A stretch of 61,906 bases of DNA from JALYOC01 sp036675345 (GTDB lineage Bacteria; Myxococcota; Myxococcia; Myxococcales; Myxococcaceae). The notes beneath the pieces are model-generated. The model searched no databases. It was not told the DNA's origin and saw only the letters and a program-made list of their open reading frames with translations. A program made the position numbers and the translations under genes. The stretch spans positions 1-61,906 of the forward strand of contig JAKFFE010000038.1 in assembly GCA_036675345.1 (NCBI GenBank), given 5' to 3'. Shown piece by piece: positions 7,683 to 15,551 of this stretch; the stretch's first letter is position 1, and every line of letters begins with the position of its first letter.

Positions 7683-8414
7683 CTACACGCCCAGGAACAG
7701 CCGCTTGCCGAAGTTCAGCGCCAGGTCGGCGTCGAAGATCTTCTGGGCGGCGGTCTCGATGTCGTACTCCACCCGGTGGTACTCCACGGTGCGGGCGTCG
7801 GTGTCGCAGATCACGAAGCAGGCGCGGTTGTCGTAGTCCCGCGGCTGCCCCACGCTGCCCACCGAGATGATGTACTTGTAGCCGCGGCGGATCCCGAACT
7901 TCTGGGCCACCACGTCGTTGACCTCGCCGTTGCCGATCGCGAACGCCTTGCACAGGTGGCTGTGGCCAATGAAGGTCACCTCCGGCAGGTCGGCCACGAA
8001 CGGCACCAGCTCCCGGGCCTGCTCGAGCGCGAAGATGTACTCGTAGGCCTTGGGGTCCACCGGCGAGCCGTGACAGAAGCCCACGTCCCCGATCCGGTAG
8101 GTGTAGGGGAGGCTCTTGAGCCACTCCAGGTTCTCGTCGCTGATCACGTTGGCCGACCAGTCCAACGCGTGGCGGGCGGCGTCGTAATAGAACGAGTAGT
8201 CCATCCGCCCGGCGACCGCGGCGTCGTGGTTCCCCAGCAGCGTCACCTCGGTGACCGACCGGACCAGATCGCAGCACTTGTTGGGCTCAGCGCCGTACCC
8301 GACGATGTCGCCCAACGAGACGATCCGATCCACCTTCTGCTGGTCGATCACCTTCAGCACCTCGGTCAGCGCCTCGATGTTCGAGTGGATGTCCGAGATG
8401 ATCGCAATCCGCAT
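7683..8414 (-). CDS. Calcineurin-like metallophosphoesterase (YfcE/MJ0936-type)
   Basis: Cytosolic dinuclear-metal phosphodiesterase or phosphatase. Metal-binding motifs appear in family order: SDIHSN (Asp8, His10), GDIVGYG (Asp36), GNHD (Asn62-His63), then FCHGSP and GHSH (SHLCK) histidines in the C-terminal half. At 243 residues it is complete. Such proteins act on nucleotide or diester substrates, and some regulate protein phosphatase signalling; the substrate is not decided by sequence. Start ATG 8414 has GGAG seven bases upstream. It is preceded by the PilZ gene and followed by a lipoprotein gene. Confidence 0.88.
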   Translation of the reverse strand: MRIAIISDIHSNIEALTEVLKVIDQQKVDRIVSLGDIVGYGAEPNKCCDLVRSVTEVTLLGNHDAAVAGRMDYSFYYDAARHALDWSANVISDENLEWLKSLPYTYRIGDVGFCHGSPVDPKAYEYIFALEQARELVPFVADLPEVTFIGHSHLCKAFAIGNGEVNDVVAQKFGIRRGYKYIISVGSVGQPRDYDNRACFVICDTDARTVEYHRVEYDIETAAQKIFDADLALNFGKRLFLGV

Positions 8415-8482
8415 TCACGGCTCCTTGTGATGCCTGCGCCCGCCCCGCTCCGCCGGCGCACCGGTGGCGGCGGGGGCGCGGC

Positions 8483-8845
8483 TCACTCGCCCTGCCTAAC
8501 GTTCTGGAGGTGCTTCTCCACCATCCTGCGGATCGCCTCGAGCCGGCGCGCATCCATCGGCCCGAACTTCAAGCCCATCCCCGCCTGATCACCCACGCCC
8601 TGGCGTGACCACATCACCGTCGCCTCCGCCGAGACCTCCTCGGACTCCCCGTCCCGAAAGCGCAAGGTGGTGCGCGCGCCATCGGGCAAGGGAGTGCTGG
8701 TGCGCAGAAATAGCCCGCCCTCGCTGAGGTTTCCAATACGGGCGTAGACCGTGACGTTCTCGCCCTCACACCAGCAACGCAGCCGGGTAGGGACACGAGA
8801 GTGTCTTCGGTTCTCACTGCCCTGGGTCGGTTCGACCGGCAACAC
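8483..8845 (-). CDS. PilZ-domain cyclic di-GMP effector
   Basis: A 120-residue single-domain protein. The two c-di-GMP-binding signatures are present in order: an Arg-rich RRHSR (RxxxR type, residues 13-17) and NLSEGGLFLRT (N/DxSxxG, near residue 39-44), followed by the beta-barrel strands ending GMGLKFGPMD. It probably binds the dinucleotide made by cyclases such as the one at the start of this window and acts by protein contact. GTG 8845 follows GGGGAG closely. The 264 bp upstream (to 9109) shows no gene and should contain the promoter for this minus-strand cluster. Confidence 0.88.
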   Translation of the reverse strand: MLPVEPTQGSENRRHSRVPTRLRCWCEGENVTVYARIGNLSEGGLFLRTSTPLPDGARTTLRFRDGESEEVSAEATVMWSRQGVGDQAGMGLKFGPMDARRLEAIRRMVEKHLQNVRQGE

Positions 8846-9109
8846 AGCTCCCCGTTTCTCCCCCCGGGTTGCCCTTTACAGTCAGGCGGACGCCCCACAA
8901 ATTCGGTGAGAGCGTAAAGGCTGGATCACGGAGGGGTCAAGGAGTCAGACGCGATTGCGCGCTCTTCCGCCGATCCCCTCCCGCTGATTCTTCTTGCGGC
9001 GACGCGGACTTGCGCCTTGCCAACGAATCGTGTTCCGGCCCGGAGCCGGTCCGGATCTCCTCCCCTTCCAGGGGAAGACCGATTCCGCTCCGGGTGAACT
9101 GCCGATTCC

Positions 9110-10036
9110 TCAGCGGGGAAGCGGAAGCTCCAGCCCCTCGAACTGGGTCAGCCGGTGGAGATCGGAGAAGCGGGACTGGATCTCCGGCGAGGTCAGCTCG
9201 CGCAGCCGATCCAGGGAGAACTTCTCCACGTTGAAGGAGGCCATCACCGTGCCCATCACCATCGCCCGGCGCAAGGTGGCGTGATCCTCCAGGCCGGCGG
9301 TGGCCACCGACCCCATGAACCCGCCGGCGAAGGTGTCCCCGGCTCCGGTGGGATCGAACACGTCGGTGAGCGGGAAGGCCGGGCAGGCGAACACGTGCTC
9401 GCGATCGAAGAGCAGGCCGCCGTACTCGCCGCGCTTGATCACCACCCGGGTGGGCCCCATCCGCAGGATCGCGCGGGCGGCCTTCACCACGTTGTGCTCG
9501 CCGGACAGCTGGCGGGCCTCGCCGTCGTTGACGAACAGCAGATTCACCCGCTGCAGGGTCTTCTGCAGGGCGGACAGCGACCCCTTGATCCAGAAGTTCA
9601 TGGTGTCCGCCGCCACCAGCCGCGGATCGGTCACCTGATCCAGCACCCGGGCCTGCAGCTCGGGGTGGATGTTCCCCAAGAAGACGTAGCGGCTGTCCCG
9701 GAACGCCGGGGGCAACTCCGGGTTGAACTCCTGGAACACGTTGAGCTGCGTGTCCAGGGTGTGGGCCTCGTTCAGCTCGTGGGTGTAGCGGCCCTTCCAG
9801 CGGAAGGTCTTCCCCGGGGCGCGGGTGATCCCCGCGGTGTCCACTCCCCGCTGGCGCAGGAACTCCAGGTGCTCCTCGGGGAAGTCCTCTCCCACCACCG
9901 CCACCACCCGGGGCCGGCTGAAGAAGGAAGCGGAGGTCGAGAAGAAGGTCGCCGAACCGCCGAGCACCTCCTCGCGCTTGCCGAAGGGGGTCTCAACCGA
10001 ATCGAACGCGACACTGCCAACGGCTAGGAGCGACAT
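9110..10036 (-). CDS. PfkB-family carbohydrate or nucleoside kinase
   Basis: ATP-dependent kinase of the ribokinase/PfkB fold. The first glycine signature is GSATFFSTSASFF near residue 27, and the second signature is DPTGAGDTFAGGF, whose catalytic base is Asp234; the ATP-site VIKRGEYGG block precedes it. Length 308 fits. The substrate could be a sugar or a nucleoside such as adenosine; not resolvable here. ATG 10036 begins the core fold (LLAVGSVAFD); the frame is open 15 codons further. It follows mlaD by 64 bases on the same strand, so it may be the last gene of the mla operon. Confidence 0.85.
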   Translation of the reverse strand: MSLLAVGSVAFDSVETPFGKREEVLGGSATFFSTSASFFSRPRVVAVVGEDFPEEHLEFLRQRGVDTAGITRAPGKTFRWKGRYTHELNEAHTLDTQLNVFQEFNPELPPAFRDSRYVFLGNIHPELQARVLDQVTDPRLVAADTMNFWIKGSLSALQKTLQRVNLLFVNDGEARQLSGEHNVVKAARAILRMGPTRVVIKRGEYGGLLFDREHVFACPAFPLTDVFDPTGAGDTFAGGFMGSVATAGLEDHATLRRAMVMGTVMASFNVEKFSLDRLRELTSPEIQSRFSDLHRLTQFEGLELPLPR

Positions 10037-10100
10037 TTCGGTGGCGGCGTGTACCCCACCGTCGCTGTGGGCGCAAACCAACGATCACGCTTTGGCCCGC

Positions 10101-11636
10101 CTACCCTCCCGGCAGGGGCACGAAGGTGAGGATCGCCTTGAGGTCCTCGTCGGTGAAGTAGATGCCGCCGCCCAGGAAGAAGTCCCTTCCTGCGATCAGC
10201 CGGTTGGAGAAGGCGTCCCGCATCGGCCGGTTGAGGATGTCGTCCATGCCGGCGGAGAGCACGATGTGGTCCAGCAGGTGCAGCCGCAGCCCGGCCCGCA
10301 GCCGGGGGTACTGCAGGGTGGTGACCGAGAAGTTGAAGGCGTCCATCTTCAAGGTCAGCGCGTCCCCGAACAGGTGCAGGTCCGCGCCCACGCCGCCGGA
10401 GTTCTCGGTGATCCCGAAGCGGAGGGTGGTGAAGTAGTAGCGCTTGGCGAACTGGGCGGTGAACTTCACCTGGTCCCGGGTGATCCGCTGGATCTGGGTC
10501 CCCGGCTGGCCGGTGGCGGGCGGGTTCTGCTGGACCACCACCTCCTCCACCACGTCCCGGGCGTCGTCCACGATCTCGATCAGGTAGTACTTGTCCGGCT
10601 TGGGGATGATCCGCACCCCCAGGGTGTTGTTGGCCGATCCTTGGGCGAAGCCGTACTCGCTGCGCAGCCCCACCTCCACCTTGGTCCCGGTCAGGGTCTG
10701 GGCGAAGGCGGCCACGTCCTCCACCGTCTCGGAGATCTTCTGGCCCAGCCGCTCGTCGGCCAGCAGCGCCCCGGCGGTCCCCTTCCCCTCCTTGATCTTC
10801 TGGGTGACCTCCTCCACGTTGGAGATGGTCCGGTCCAGCTTCTCCACCGTGGAGCGCAATGAGGCGATCGTCTCCTTGACGTCCTCCCCCTCCGAGCCGG
10901 AGCCGACGATCTTCTTCACCGCCGCCACCACCTCCCGGGCGTCCTGGCTGACCACCTCCACGTTGACCAGGATCGACTCCACGTTCTGCCGCTGGCTGGA
11001 GGTGATCCCGGCCAGGTCGTGGGAGATCCGCTCCACGTCGCTGAGGATCGCGGCCAGCTTGCGCTCGTTCTCCGCCACCGTGCGGTCCAGCCCGGCGGTG
11101 AGCGACTCCACGTTCTTCACGATCTGCTCGATCGACTGGGCGCCCTTGTCCCCGCCCAGCGACTTGCGCAAGGCGTAGGTCACCTGCTCGATGTCGGCGG
11201 AGATCCGGCCCAGCGACTCCATCGCCGCGTCCATCCCCTGCTTGTCGATCACCTTCTTGATCTCGTCGCCGCTGACCAGCGCCGGGGCCGGCTCGTAGCC
11301 CGGGTCCAGATCCAGCATGTAGTCGCCCAGCAGGGACTCGCTGCGCTTGGCGATCGAGGCGTTGTCCCGGACCACCAGATCCTTCTGGATCTTCAGCCAG
11401 ACCTTGGCCTTCTTGCCCTCCAGCTGGATGTCGTCGATCTCGCCCACCGCGATTCCGGCGATCTGCACCCGGCTGCGGCGGCTGAGGCCGGACGCGTCCT
11501 GGAAGATGGCGTACACCCGCAGCGACTCGTCCGGGTCCATCCCGCCCTTGCGGACGAAGCTGAGCAGATAGAAGAGCACCGCCCCGGAGACCAGGACCAG
11601 CAGGCCGACTCGAAACGGGGTCACCAGCTTCTTCAC
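10101..11636 (-). CDS. mlaD: MlaD/MCE-family lipid transport substrate-binding protein
   Basis: Periplasmic, membrane-anchored MCE protein of an ABC lipid transporter. One N-terminal membrane helix (about residues 8-26) is followed by the MCE domain (about 38-118: FQDASGLSRRSRVQIAGIAVG, then GDYMLDLDPG). Residues 130-300 are a long helical, coiled-coil-like stretch, as in the PqiB/MlaD proteins that form tunnels. The C-terminal 200 residues look like beta strands with alternating polarity (RLRAGLRLHLLDHIVLSAGMDDIL) and could be an outer-membrane contact domain, making the protein (511 aa) much longer than E. coli MlaD (about 180). GTG 11636 has GGAG ten bases upstream. Confidence 0.9.
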   Translation of the reverse strand: MKKLVTPFRVGLLVLVSGAVLFYLLSFVRKGGMDPDESLRVYAIFQDASGLSRRSRVQIAGIAVGEIDDIQLEGKKAKVWLKIQKDLVVRDNASIAKRSESLLGDYMLDLDPGYEPAPALVSGDEIKKVIDKQGMDAAMESLGRISADIEQVTYALRKSLGGDKGAQSIEQIVKNVESLTAGLDRTVAENERKLAAILSDVERISHDLAGITSSQRQNVESILVNVEVVSQDAREVVAAVKKIVGSGSEGEDVKETIASLRSTVEKLDRTISNVEEVTQKIKEGKGTAGALLADERLGQKISETVEDVAAFAQTLTGTKVEVGLRSEYGFAQGSANNTLGVRIIPKPDKYYLIEIVDDARDVVEEVVVQQNPPATGQPGTQIQRITRDQVKFTAQFAKRYYFTTLRFGITENSGGVGADLHLFGDALTLKMDAFNFSVTTLQYPRLRAGLRLHLLDHIVLSAGMDDILNRPMRDAFSNRLIAGRDFFLGGGIYFTDEDLKAILTFVPLPGG

Positions 11637-11663
11637 GTTTCAGACACTCCAGGGAATCCGGCC

Positions 11664-11697
11664 GGCCCGGGTGGGACTCTACAATCCCCGCCCGGCC
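11664..11697. other. Hairpin in the mlaF-mlaD gap
   Basis: GGCC-C-GGG-T-GGGA (11664-11676) can pair with TCCCCGCCCGGCC (11685-11697) through an 8-base loop, with one wobble and small bulges. No T-run follows on either strand, so it is not a convincing terminator; it could stabilise or attenuate the mlaE-mlaF message before mlaD. Confidence 0.35.
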
Positions 11698-11707
11698 AGA
11701 CCACCAT

Positions 11708-12463
11708 TCAGTCGTTCTTCCCGAACCAGGTCTGCAAGAAGACCTTCACCGCCGGATGTTCGGAGGCGCGCAGCTGCGCCGGCGGTCCCTGCTCCACGAT
11801 CACCCCGCCGGAGAGGAAGGCGATCTTGTCCGCCACCTTGAAGGCCGAGGCGATGTCGTGGCTGATCACCACCGAGGTCACCCCCAGCTCCTTCTTGGCG
11901 GCCAGGATCATCTCGTCCACGTAGTCGGTGGTGATCGGATCCAGCCCGGTGGTGGGCTCGTCGTAGAGGACGATCTTCGGGTCCAGGACGATCGCCCGGG
12001 CCAGCCCCACCCGCTTGCGCATCCCGCCGGAGAGATCGGAGGGGAACTTTCCCTCCACCCCCTTGAGCCCCACGATCCCCAGCTTGGTCTTGACGATCTC
12101 CCGGATCTGCTCGTCCGGCATCTTGGAGTGTTCGCGCAAGGGGAAGGAGACGTTCTCGTAGACGGTCATCGAGTCGAACAGGGCCGCCCCCTGGAACACC
12201 ATCCCGAACTTGCGGCGCACCCGCTCCAGATCTTCGGCGCCGTAGGGGACGATGTCCTCCCCGTCCACCAGCACCTGTCCGCTGTCCGGCTTGAGCAGGC
12301 CGATCATGTGCTTCATCAGCACCGTCTTCCCGGACCCGGAGCCGCCCAGGATCACGCAGGTGCTGCCCTCCTCGATCGGGAGGTTGATCCCGGTGAGGAC
12401 CTTGTGGGCACCGAAGCTGCGGTGCAGATCGATCACGTCGATCATCGGGCGGCGCGAATCCAT
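11708..12463 (-). CDS. mlaF: MlaF-type ABC transporter ATP-binding protein
   Basis: ATPase of the phospholipid/MCE transporter. The Walker A motif GGSGSGKT is at residues 40-47, the signature LSGGMRKRVGLARAI follows, Walker B is IVLYDEPTTGLDP, and the switch His is in VISHD. The YGAEDLERVRRKFGMVFQ segment and the 251-residue length match MlaF. The start ATG 12463 shares one base with the mlaE stop codon (TGATG), indicating coupled translation. The real gene begins here; the longer open frame upstream is a shadow of mlaE. Confidence 0.95.
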   Translation of the reverse strand: MDSRRPMIDVIDLHRSFGAHKVLTGINLPIEEGSTCVILGGSGSGKTVLMKHMIGLLKPDSGQVLVDGEDIVPYGAEDLERVRRKFGMVFQGAALFDSMTVYENVSFPLREHSKMPDEQIREIVKTKLGIVGLKGVEGKFPSDLSGGMRKRVGLARAIVLDPKIVLYDEPTTGLDPITTDYVDEMILAAKKELGVTSVVISHDIASAFKVADKIAFLSGGVIVEQGPPAQLRASEHPAVKVFLQTWFGKND

Positions 12464-13272
12464 CAGTGGAGCAGGACCCCGACGAAGTAGTCGAGGATGA
12501 AGATCGCCAGCGCCGACTGGACCATGGCCTCGGTGGTGGCCTGCCCCACTCCCTTGGCGCCGCCTGACGCGTTGTAGCCCTTGAAGCACGCCACCAGGGC
12601 GATGGTCAGCCCGAACACCGCCGCCTTGATCAGCCCCTCGGCGATGTCCTCCGGATCCAGCCACTGCTGGGTCCGGGTGAGGAAGGTCCCGGCGCTCACC
12701 CCCTGCACGGTGACCGCCACGAAGAAGCCGCCGGCCAGCCCGCAGATGTCGAAGAGGATGGTCAGGGTGGGGACCATCAGCAGCCCGGCCAGCACCCGCG
12801 GCACCAGCAGGTACTGGATCGGGTTGACCGCCATCGTCTCCAGCGCGTCCACCTGTTCGGTGACCCGCATCGTCCCCAGCTCTGTGCACATCGCCGAGCA
12901 GGCCCGCATCGTCACCATCAGCCCGGTGAACACCGGGGCCAGCTCGCGGGTGATGGTCAGCGCCACCGTGGGGCCGACCATGCTCTCGGCGTTGAACAAC
13001 TGGAAGGCGCGGGCGGACTGGTGGGCGAACACCATCCCGGAGAAGGTCCCGGTGAGGCAGACGATCAGGATCGATCCCACCCCCACGAAGTCCAGCTGGG
13101 CGAACAGGTTCTTGAGCCGGTAGGGGGGGCGGACCGACCAGCGGGCCACCTGGAACCCCAGCAGGGCCAGCCCGCCGATGTCGCTGATCGCGGCCCGGAA
13201 GCCATTTCCGAAGTTCTGGAACCCGGTGACCACCAGGCTGGGTTCCTTCTCTGCTCCCGCGGGCTCGGCCAT
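12463..13272 (-). CDS. mlaE: MlaE-type ABC transporter permease
   Basis: Integral inner-membrane permease with five or six hydrophobic segments. Diagnostic family sequence: LTGTFSGMVFAHQ, GPTVALTITRELAPVFTGLMV, ELGTMRVTEQVDALETMAVNPIQYLLVPR. These are the elbow and coupling regions of the MlaE/YrbE fold. The start at ATG 13272 gives 269 residues, the usual size; the frame is open 72 codons further, but that extension overlaps the divergent trp promoter region and looks non-coding. First gene of mlaE-mlaF-mlaD, transcribed away from trpE. Confidence 0.95.
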   Translation of the reverse strand: MAEPAGAEKEPSLVVTGFQNFGNGFRAAISDIGGLALLGFQVARWSVRPPYRLKNLFAQLDFVGVGSILIVCLTGTFSGMVFAHQSARAFQLFNAESMVGPTVALTITRELAPVFTGLMVTMRACSAMCTELGTMRVTEQVDALETMAVNPIQYLLVPRVLAGLLMVPTLTILFDICGLAGGFFVAVTVQGVSAGTFLTRTQQWLDPEDIAEGLIKAAVFGLTIALVACFKGYNASGGAKGVGQATTEAMVQSALAIFILDYFVGVLLH

Positions 13273-13346
13273 CAGGCGGCGTACTCTACGTGCTGGCCGG
13301 GACAGGGCAACGAAGACGACGGGCCCGGCTGTTCGAAGGGGTGGCC

Positions 13347-13383
13347 TTGCGCCTACCTCCCCGGGCACGGTTATCCTTTGGAC
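13347..13383 (+). promoter_or_regulatory. Candidate sigma-70-type promoter of the trp operon
   Basis: TTGCGC (13347-13352) and TATCCT (13372-13377) are separated by 19 bases. The -10-like hexamer ends six bases before ATG 13384, so a transcript would start at or very near that ATG and be leaderless; indeed no Shine-Dalgarno sequence precedes it. The two hexamers are only partial matches, so this is tentative. Confidence 0.35.
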
Positions 13384-13482
13384 ATGAACGACGCCAATCG
13401 CAGTGCCGGTGCCGTCACCTCTCCCGCGGAGCTGCGCGTCAAGCAGCGGATGTCGGAGTGGCTTTGGCGCAGCACGATCTGA
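13384..13482 (+). CDS. Trp-codon-containing short ORF overlapping the trpE start (leader peptide or true trpE N-terminus)
   Basis: A 32-codon frame from ATG 13384 ends in ...RMSEWLWRSTI at TGA 13480-13482. An internal ATG (13450) would give a 10-residue peptide MSEWLWRSTI, which resembles trp leader peptides in having closely spaced Trp codons. Its third-position GC (about 84%) is nearer to the genome habit than the overlapping trpE frame in the same stretch (about 64%). The stop context is ATC TGA C; a +1 shift there continues precisely into the conserved trpE reading frame (DVTPSYPQF). So it may be a regulatory leader, the real 5' end of trpE joined by frameshifting, or the two halves of trpE separated by a one-base sequence error. 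There is no room for a classical attenuator between it and trpE. Confidence 0.45.
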   Translation: MNDANRSAGAVTSPAELRVKQRMSEWLWRSTI

Positions 13483-14986
13483 CGTCACTCCCAGCTACCC
13501 GCAGTTCCTCACCCTCTGCCGTCCGGGCGCCTCGGTCCCGGTCCGGGTAGAGCTGGAGGCGGACACCGAGACCCCGGTCTCCGCCTTCCTCAAGCTCTCC
13601 GCCGGCGAGTCCCGGGCCTTCCTCTTCGAGTCGGTGGAGGGAGGAGAGCGGATCGGCCGCTGGTCGTTTTTGGGCGCCGGCCCCCGCGAGGTCCACACCC
13701 GGTCCCTGGGCGAGGCCCCGGACATCTTCTCCACCGCCCAGGCCCAGCTGCGCCGCTACACCGCGGTGCCGGTGCCCGGCACTCCCCGCTTCTCCGGGGG
13801 GCTGGTGGGCTACATCTCCTACGACTGCGTGCGGGAGATCGAACCGCGGATCCCGGCGGCCAGCCTGGACGAGCTGGGCTTCCCGGCCGCGGTGCTGATG
13901 GACTTCGACACCGTGGTCGCCTTCGACGGGGTCCGCCACACCCTGCAGATCATCGCCGAGGCCCGCTGCGATCCCGGCTGCGATCCGGCGGCGGTCTACG
14001 CCGAGGCGGTGGAGCGGATCGCCACCGTGTTGGAGAAGCTGGCCCAGCCGCTCAAGCAGGACGCGCGGGCCCGCTCTTCCGATCCGGTGGTCCTGCACCG
14101 GCGCACCACCAAGGCGGACTTCGAGGCCTCGGTGGAGAAGGCCCGGGCCGCGATCTGCGAGGGGGAGTGCCAGCAGATCGTCCTCTCCCAACGCTTCGAC
14201 GCCCAGGTGGACGCGGCGCCGTTTGATCTCTACCGGGCGCTGCGGCGGGTGAACCCCTCCCCCTACCTGTTCTTCGTCCAGGACGGGGACCGGGCGCTGG
14301 CGGGCAGCTCTCCGGAGACGCTGGTGCGGGTGGAGCAGGGAGAGGTGACCGTGCGCCCGATCGCCGGGACCCGCCGCCGGGGCCGCACCCCCCAGGAGGA
14401 CCTGGAGCTGGAGGCGGAGCTGCTGGCCGACGAGAAGGAGGCCGCCGAGCACGTGATGCTGGTGGACCTGGGCCGCAACGACGTGGGCCGGGTGGCGGAG
14501 GTGGGCACGGTGCGGGTGGAACAGCTGCGCTCGGTGGAGCGCTACTCGCACGTGATGCATCTGGTCTCCCAGGTCCGGGGGCGGCTGGCCAGGGGACTGG
14601 ACGCGGTGGACGTGCTGCGAGCCACCTTCCCGGCGGGGACGGTGAGCGGGTCGCCCAAGGTCCGGGCGATGGAGCTGATCGACGGGCTGGAGCCCTCCCG
14701 CCGGGGCCCCTACGCGGGCTGCGTGGGGTACCTGGACCGGGCCGGGAACATGGAGGTGGCGATCGTGATCCGCACCCTGCTGCAGCACGGGCGCAAGGTC
14801 AGCCTCCAGGCCGGGGCGGGGGTGGTCTACGACTCGTCCGCGGAGGCCGAACAGCGGGAGACGGTGAACAAGGCCCGGGCGCTGTTCGCCGCGGTGGCCC
14901 AGGCCCAGTCCGGGTCGCTGGAGTCCGGCGCGGACGACGTGGTGTTCCAGGAGGGAGCCGCCCATGCGAATCGTGCTGATCGATAA
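13403..14986 (+). CDS. trpE: Anthranilate synthase component I
   Basis: Aminase/synthase subunit converting chorismate to anthranilate with ammonia from TrpG. Clear family blocks: AFLFESVEGGERIGRWSF (the N-terminal region of the tryptophan feedback site), NPSPYLFF, GSSPETLVR, RPIAGTRRRG, LVDLGRNDVGRV and FPAGTVSGSPKVRAMELID. The C-terminus overlaps trpG by 23 bases. The start is uncertain: the only in-frame start codons before the conserved YPQFLTLCRPG block are GTG 13403 and GTG 13409, neither with a ribosome site, and the 28 residues they add have atypical codon use. The protein may instead begin at ATG 13384 by way of a +1 frame change near 13480 (see the short ORF). Confidence 0.93.
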   Translation: MPVPSPLPRSCASSSGCRSGFGAARSDVTPSYPQFLTLCRPGASVPVRVELEADTETPVSAFLKLSAGESRAFLFESVEGGERIGRWSFLGAGPREVHTRSLGEAPDIFSTAQAQLRRYTAVPVPGTPRFSGGLVGYISYDCVREIEPRIPAASLDELGFPAAVLMDFDTVVAFDGVRHTLQIIAEARCDPGCDPAAVYAEAVERIATVLEKLAQPLKQDARARSSDPVVLHRRTTKADFEASVEKARAAICEGECQQIVLSQRFDAQVDAAPFDLYRALRRVNPSPYLFFVQDGDRALAGSSPETLVRVEQGEVTVRPIAGTRRRGRTPQEDLELEAELLADEKEAAEHVMLVDLGRNDVGRVAEVGTVRVEQLRSVERYSHVMHLVSQVRGRLARGLDAVDVLRATFPAGTVSGSPKVRAMELIDGLEPSRRGPYAGCVGYLDRAGNMEVAIVIRTLLQHGRKVSLQAGAGVVYDSSAEAEQRETVNKARALFAAVAQAQSGSLESGADDVVFQEGAAHANRADR

Positions 14987-15551
14987 CTACGACTCCTTTG
15001 CCTACAACCTGGTCCAGTACCTGGGCGAGCTGGGAGCGCAGCTGGTGGTGGTGCGCAACGACGAGCTGACCGTGGCCCAGCTGCGGGCGCTGGCCCCCCA
15101 GGGGCTGGTGATCTCGCCTGGGCCCAGCGCGCCGGATCAGGCGGGGATCTCCCTGACCGCGATCCGCGAGTTCGCCGGAGAGGTGCCGGTGCTGGGGGTC
15201 TGTCTGGGACACCAGGCGATCGGCCAGTGCTTCGGGGGCCGGGTGGTGCGCAACGCGCGGATCGTCCACGGCAAGGCCTCGCCGGTGCACCACCAGGGGG
15301 CGGGGGTGTTCGCCACCCTCCCCTCCCCGTTCGCCGCCGGTCGCTACCACTCGCTGGTGGTGGAACGGGAGTCGTTGCCGGACACGCTGGAGATCACCGC
15401 CTGGACGGCGGAGGGGGAGATCATGGGGTTGCGTCACCGTCAGCTGGACGTGGAGGGGATCCAGTTCCATCCGGAGTCGATCCTCACCGAGCACGGCAAG
15501 CCGCTGCTCGCCGGCTGGCTGCAACGGGTGGCGGCGCGGAGGGCCGCATGA
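14964..15551 (+). CDS. trpG: Anthranilate synthase component II (glutamine amidotransferase)
   Basis: Class I amidotransferase that hydrolyses glutamine and passes ammonia to TrpE. Catalytic triad: Cys80 in LGVCLGHQ, His169 and Glu171 in QFHPESI. The N-terminal LIDNYDSFAYNL and the oxyanion region ISPGPSAPDQAG are typical. 195 residues, complete. The start lies inside the end of trpE, and the stop overlaps trpD (ATGA), so all three are translationally coupled. A second role in p-aminobenzoate synthesis is possible, since no other amidotransferase of this type is in the window. Confidence 0.96.
   Translation: MRIVLIDNYDSFAYNLVQYLGELGAQLVVVRNDELTVAQLRALAPQGLVISPGPSAPDQAGISLTAIREFAGEVPVLGVCLGHQAIGQCFGGRVVRNARIVHGKASPVHHQGAGVFATLPSPFAAGRYHSLVVERESLPDTLEITAWTAEGEIMGLRHRQLDVEGIQFHPESILTEHGKPLLAGWLQRVAARRAA

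Noticed and set aside
13384..13500. Classical trp attenuator with terminator between leader and trpE
   Set aside because: The conserved TrpE sequence begins about 13 bases after the short frame stops, leaving no room for a terminator hairpin.
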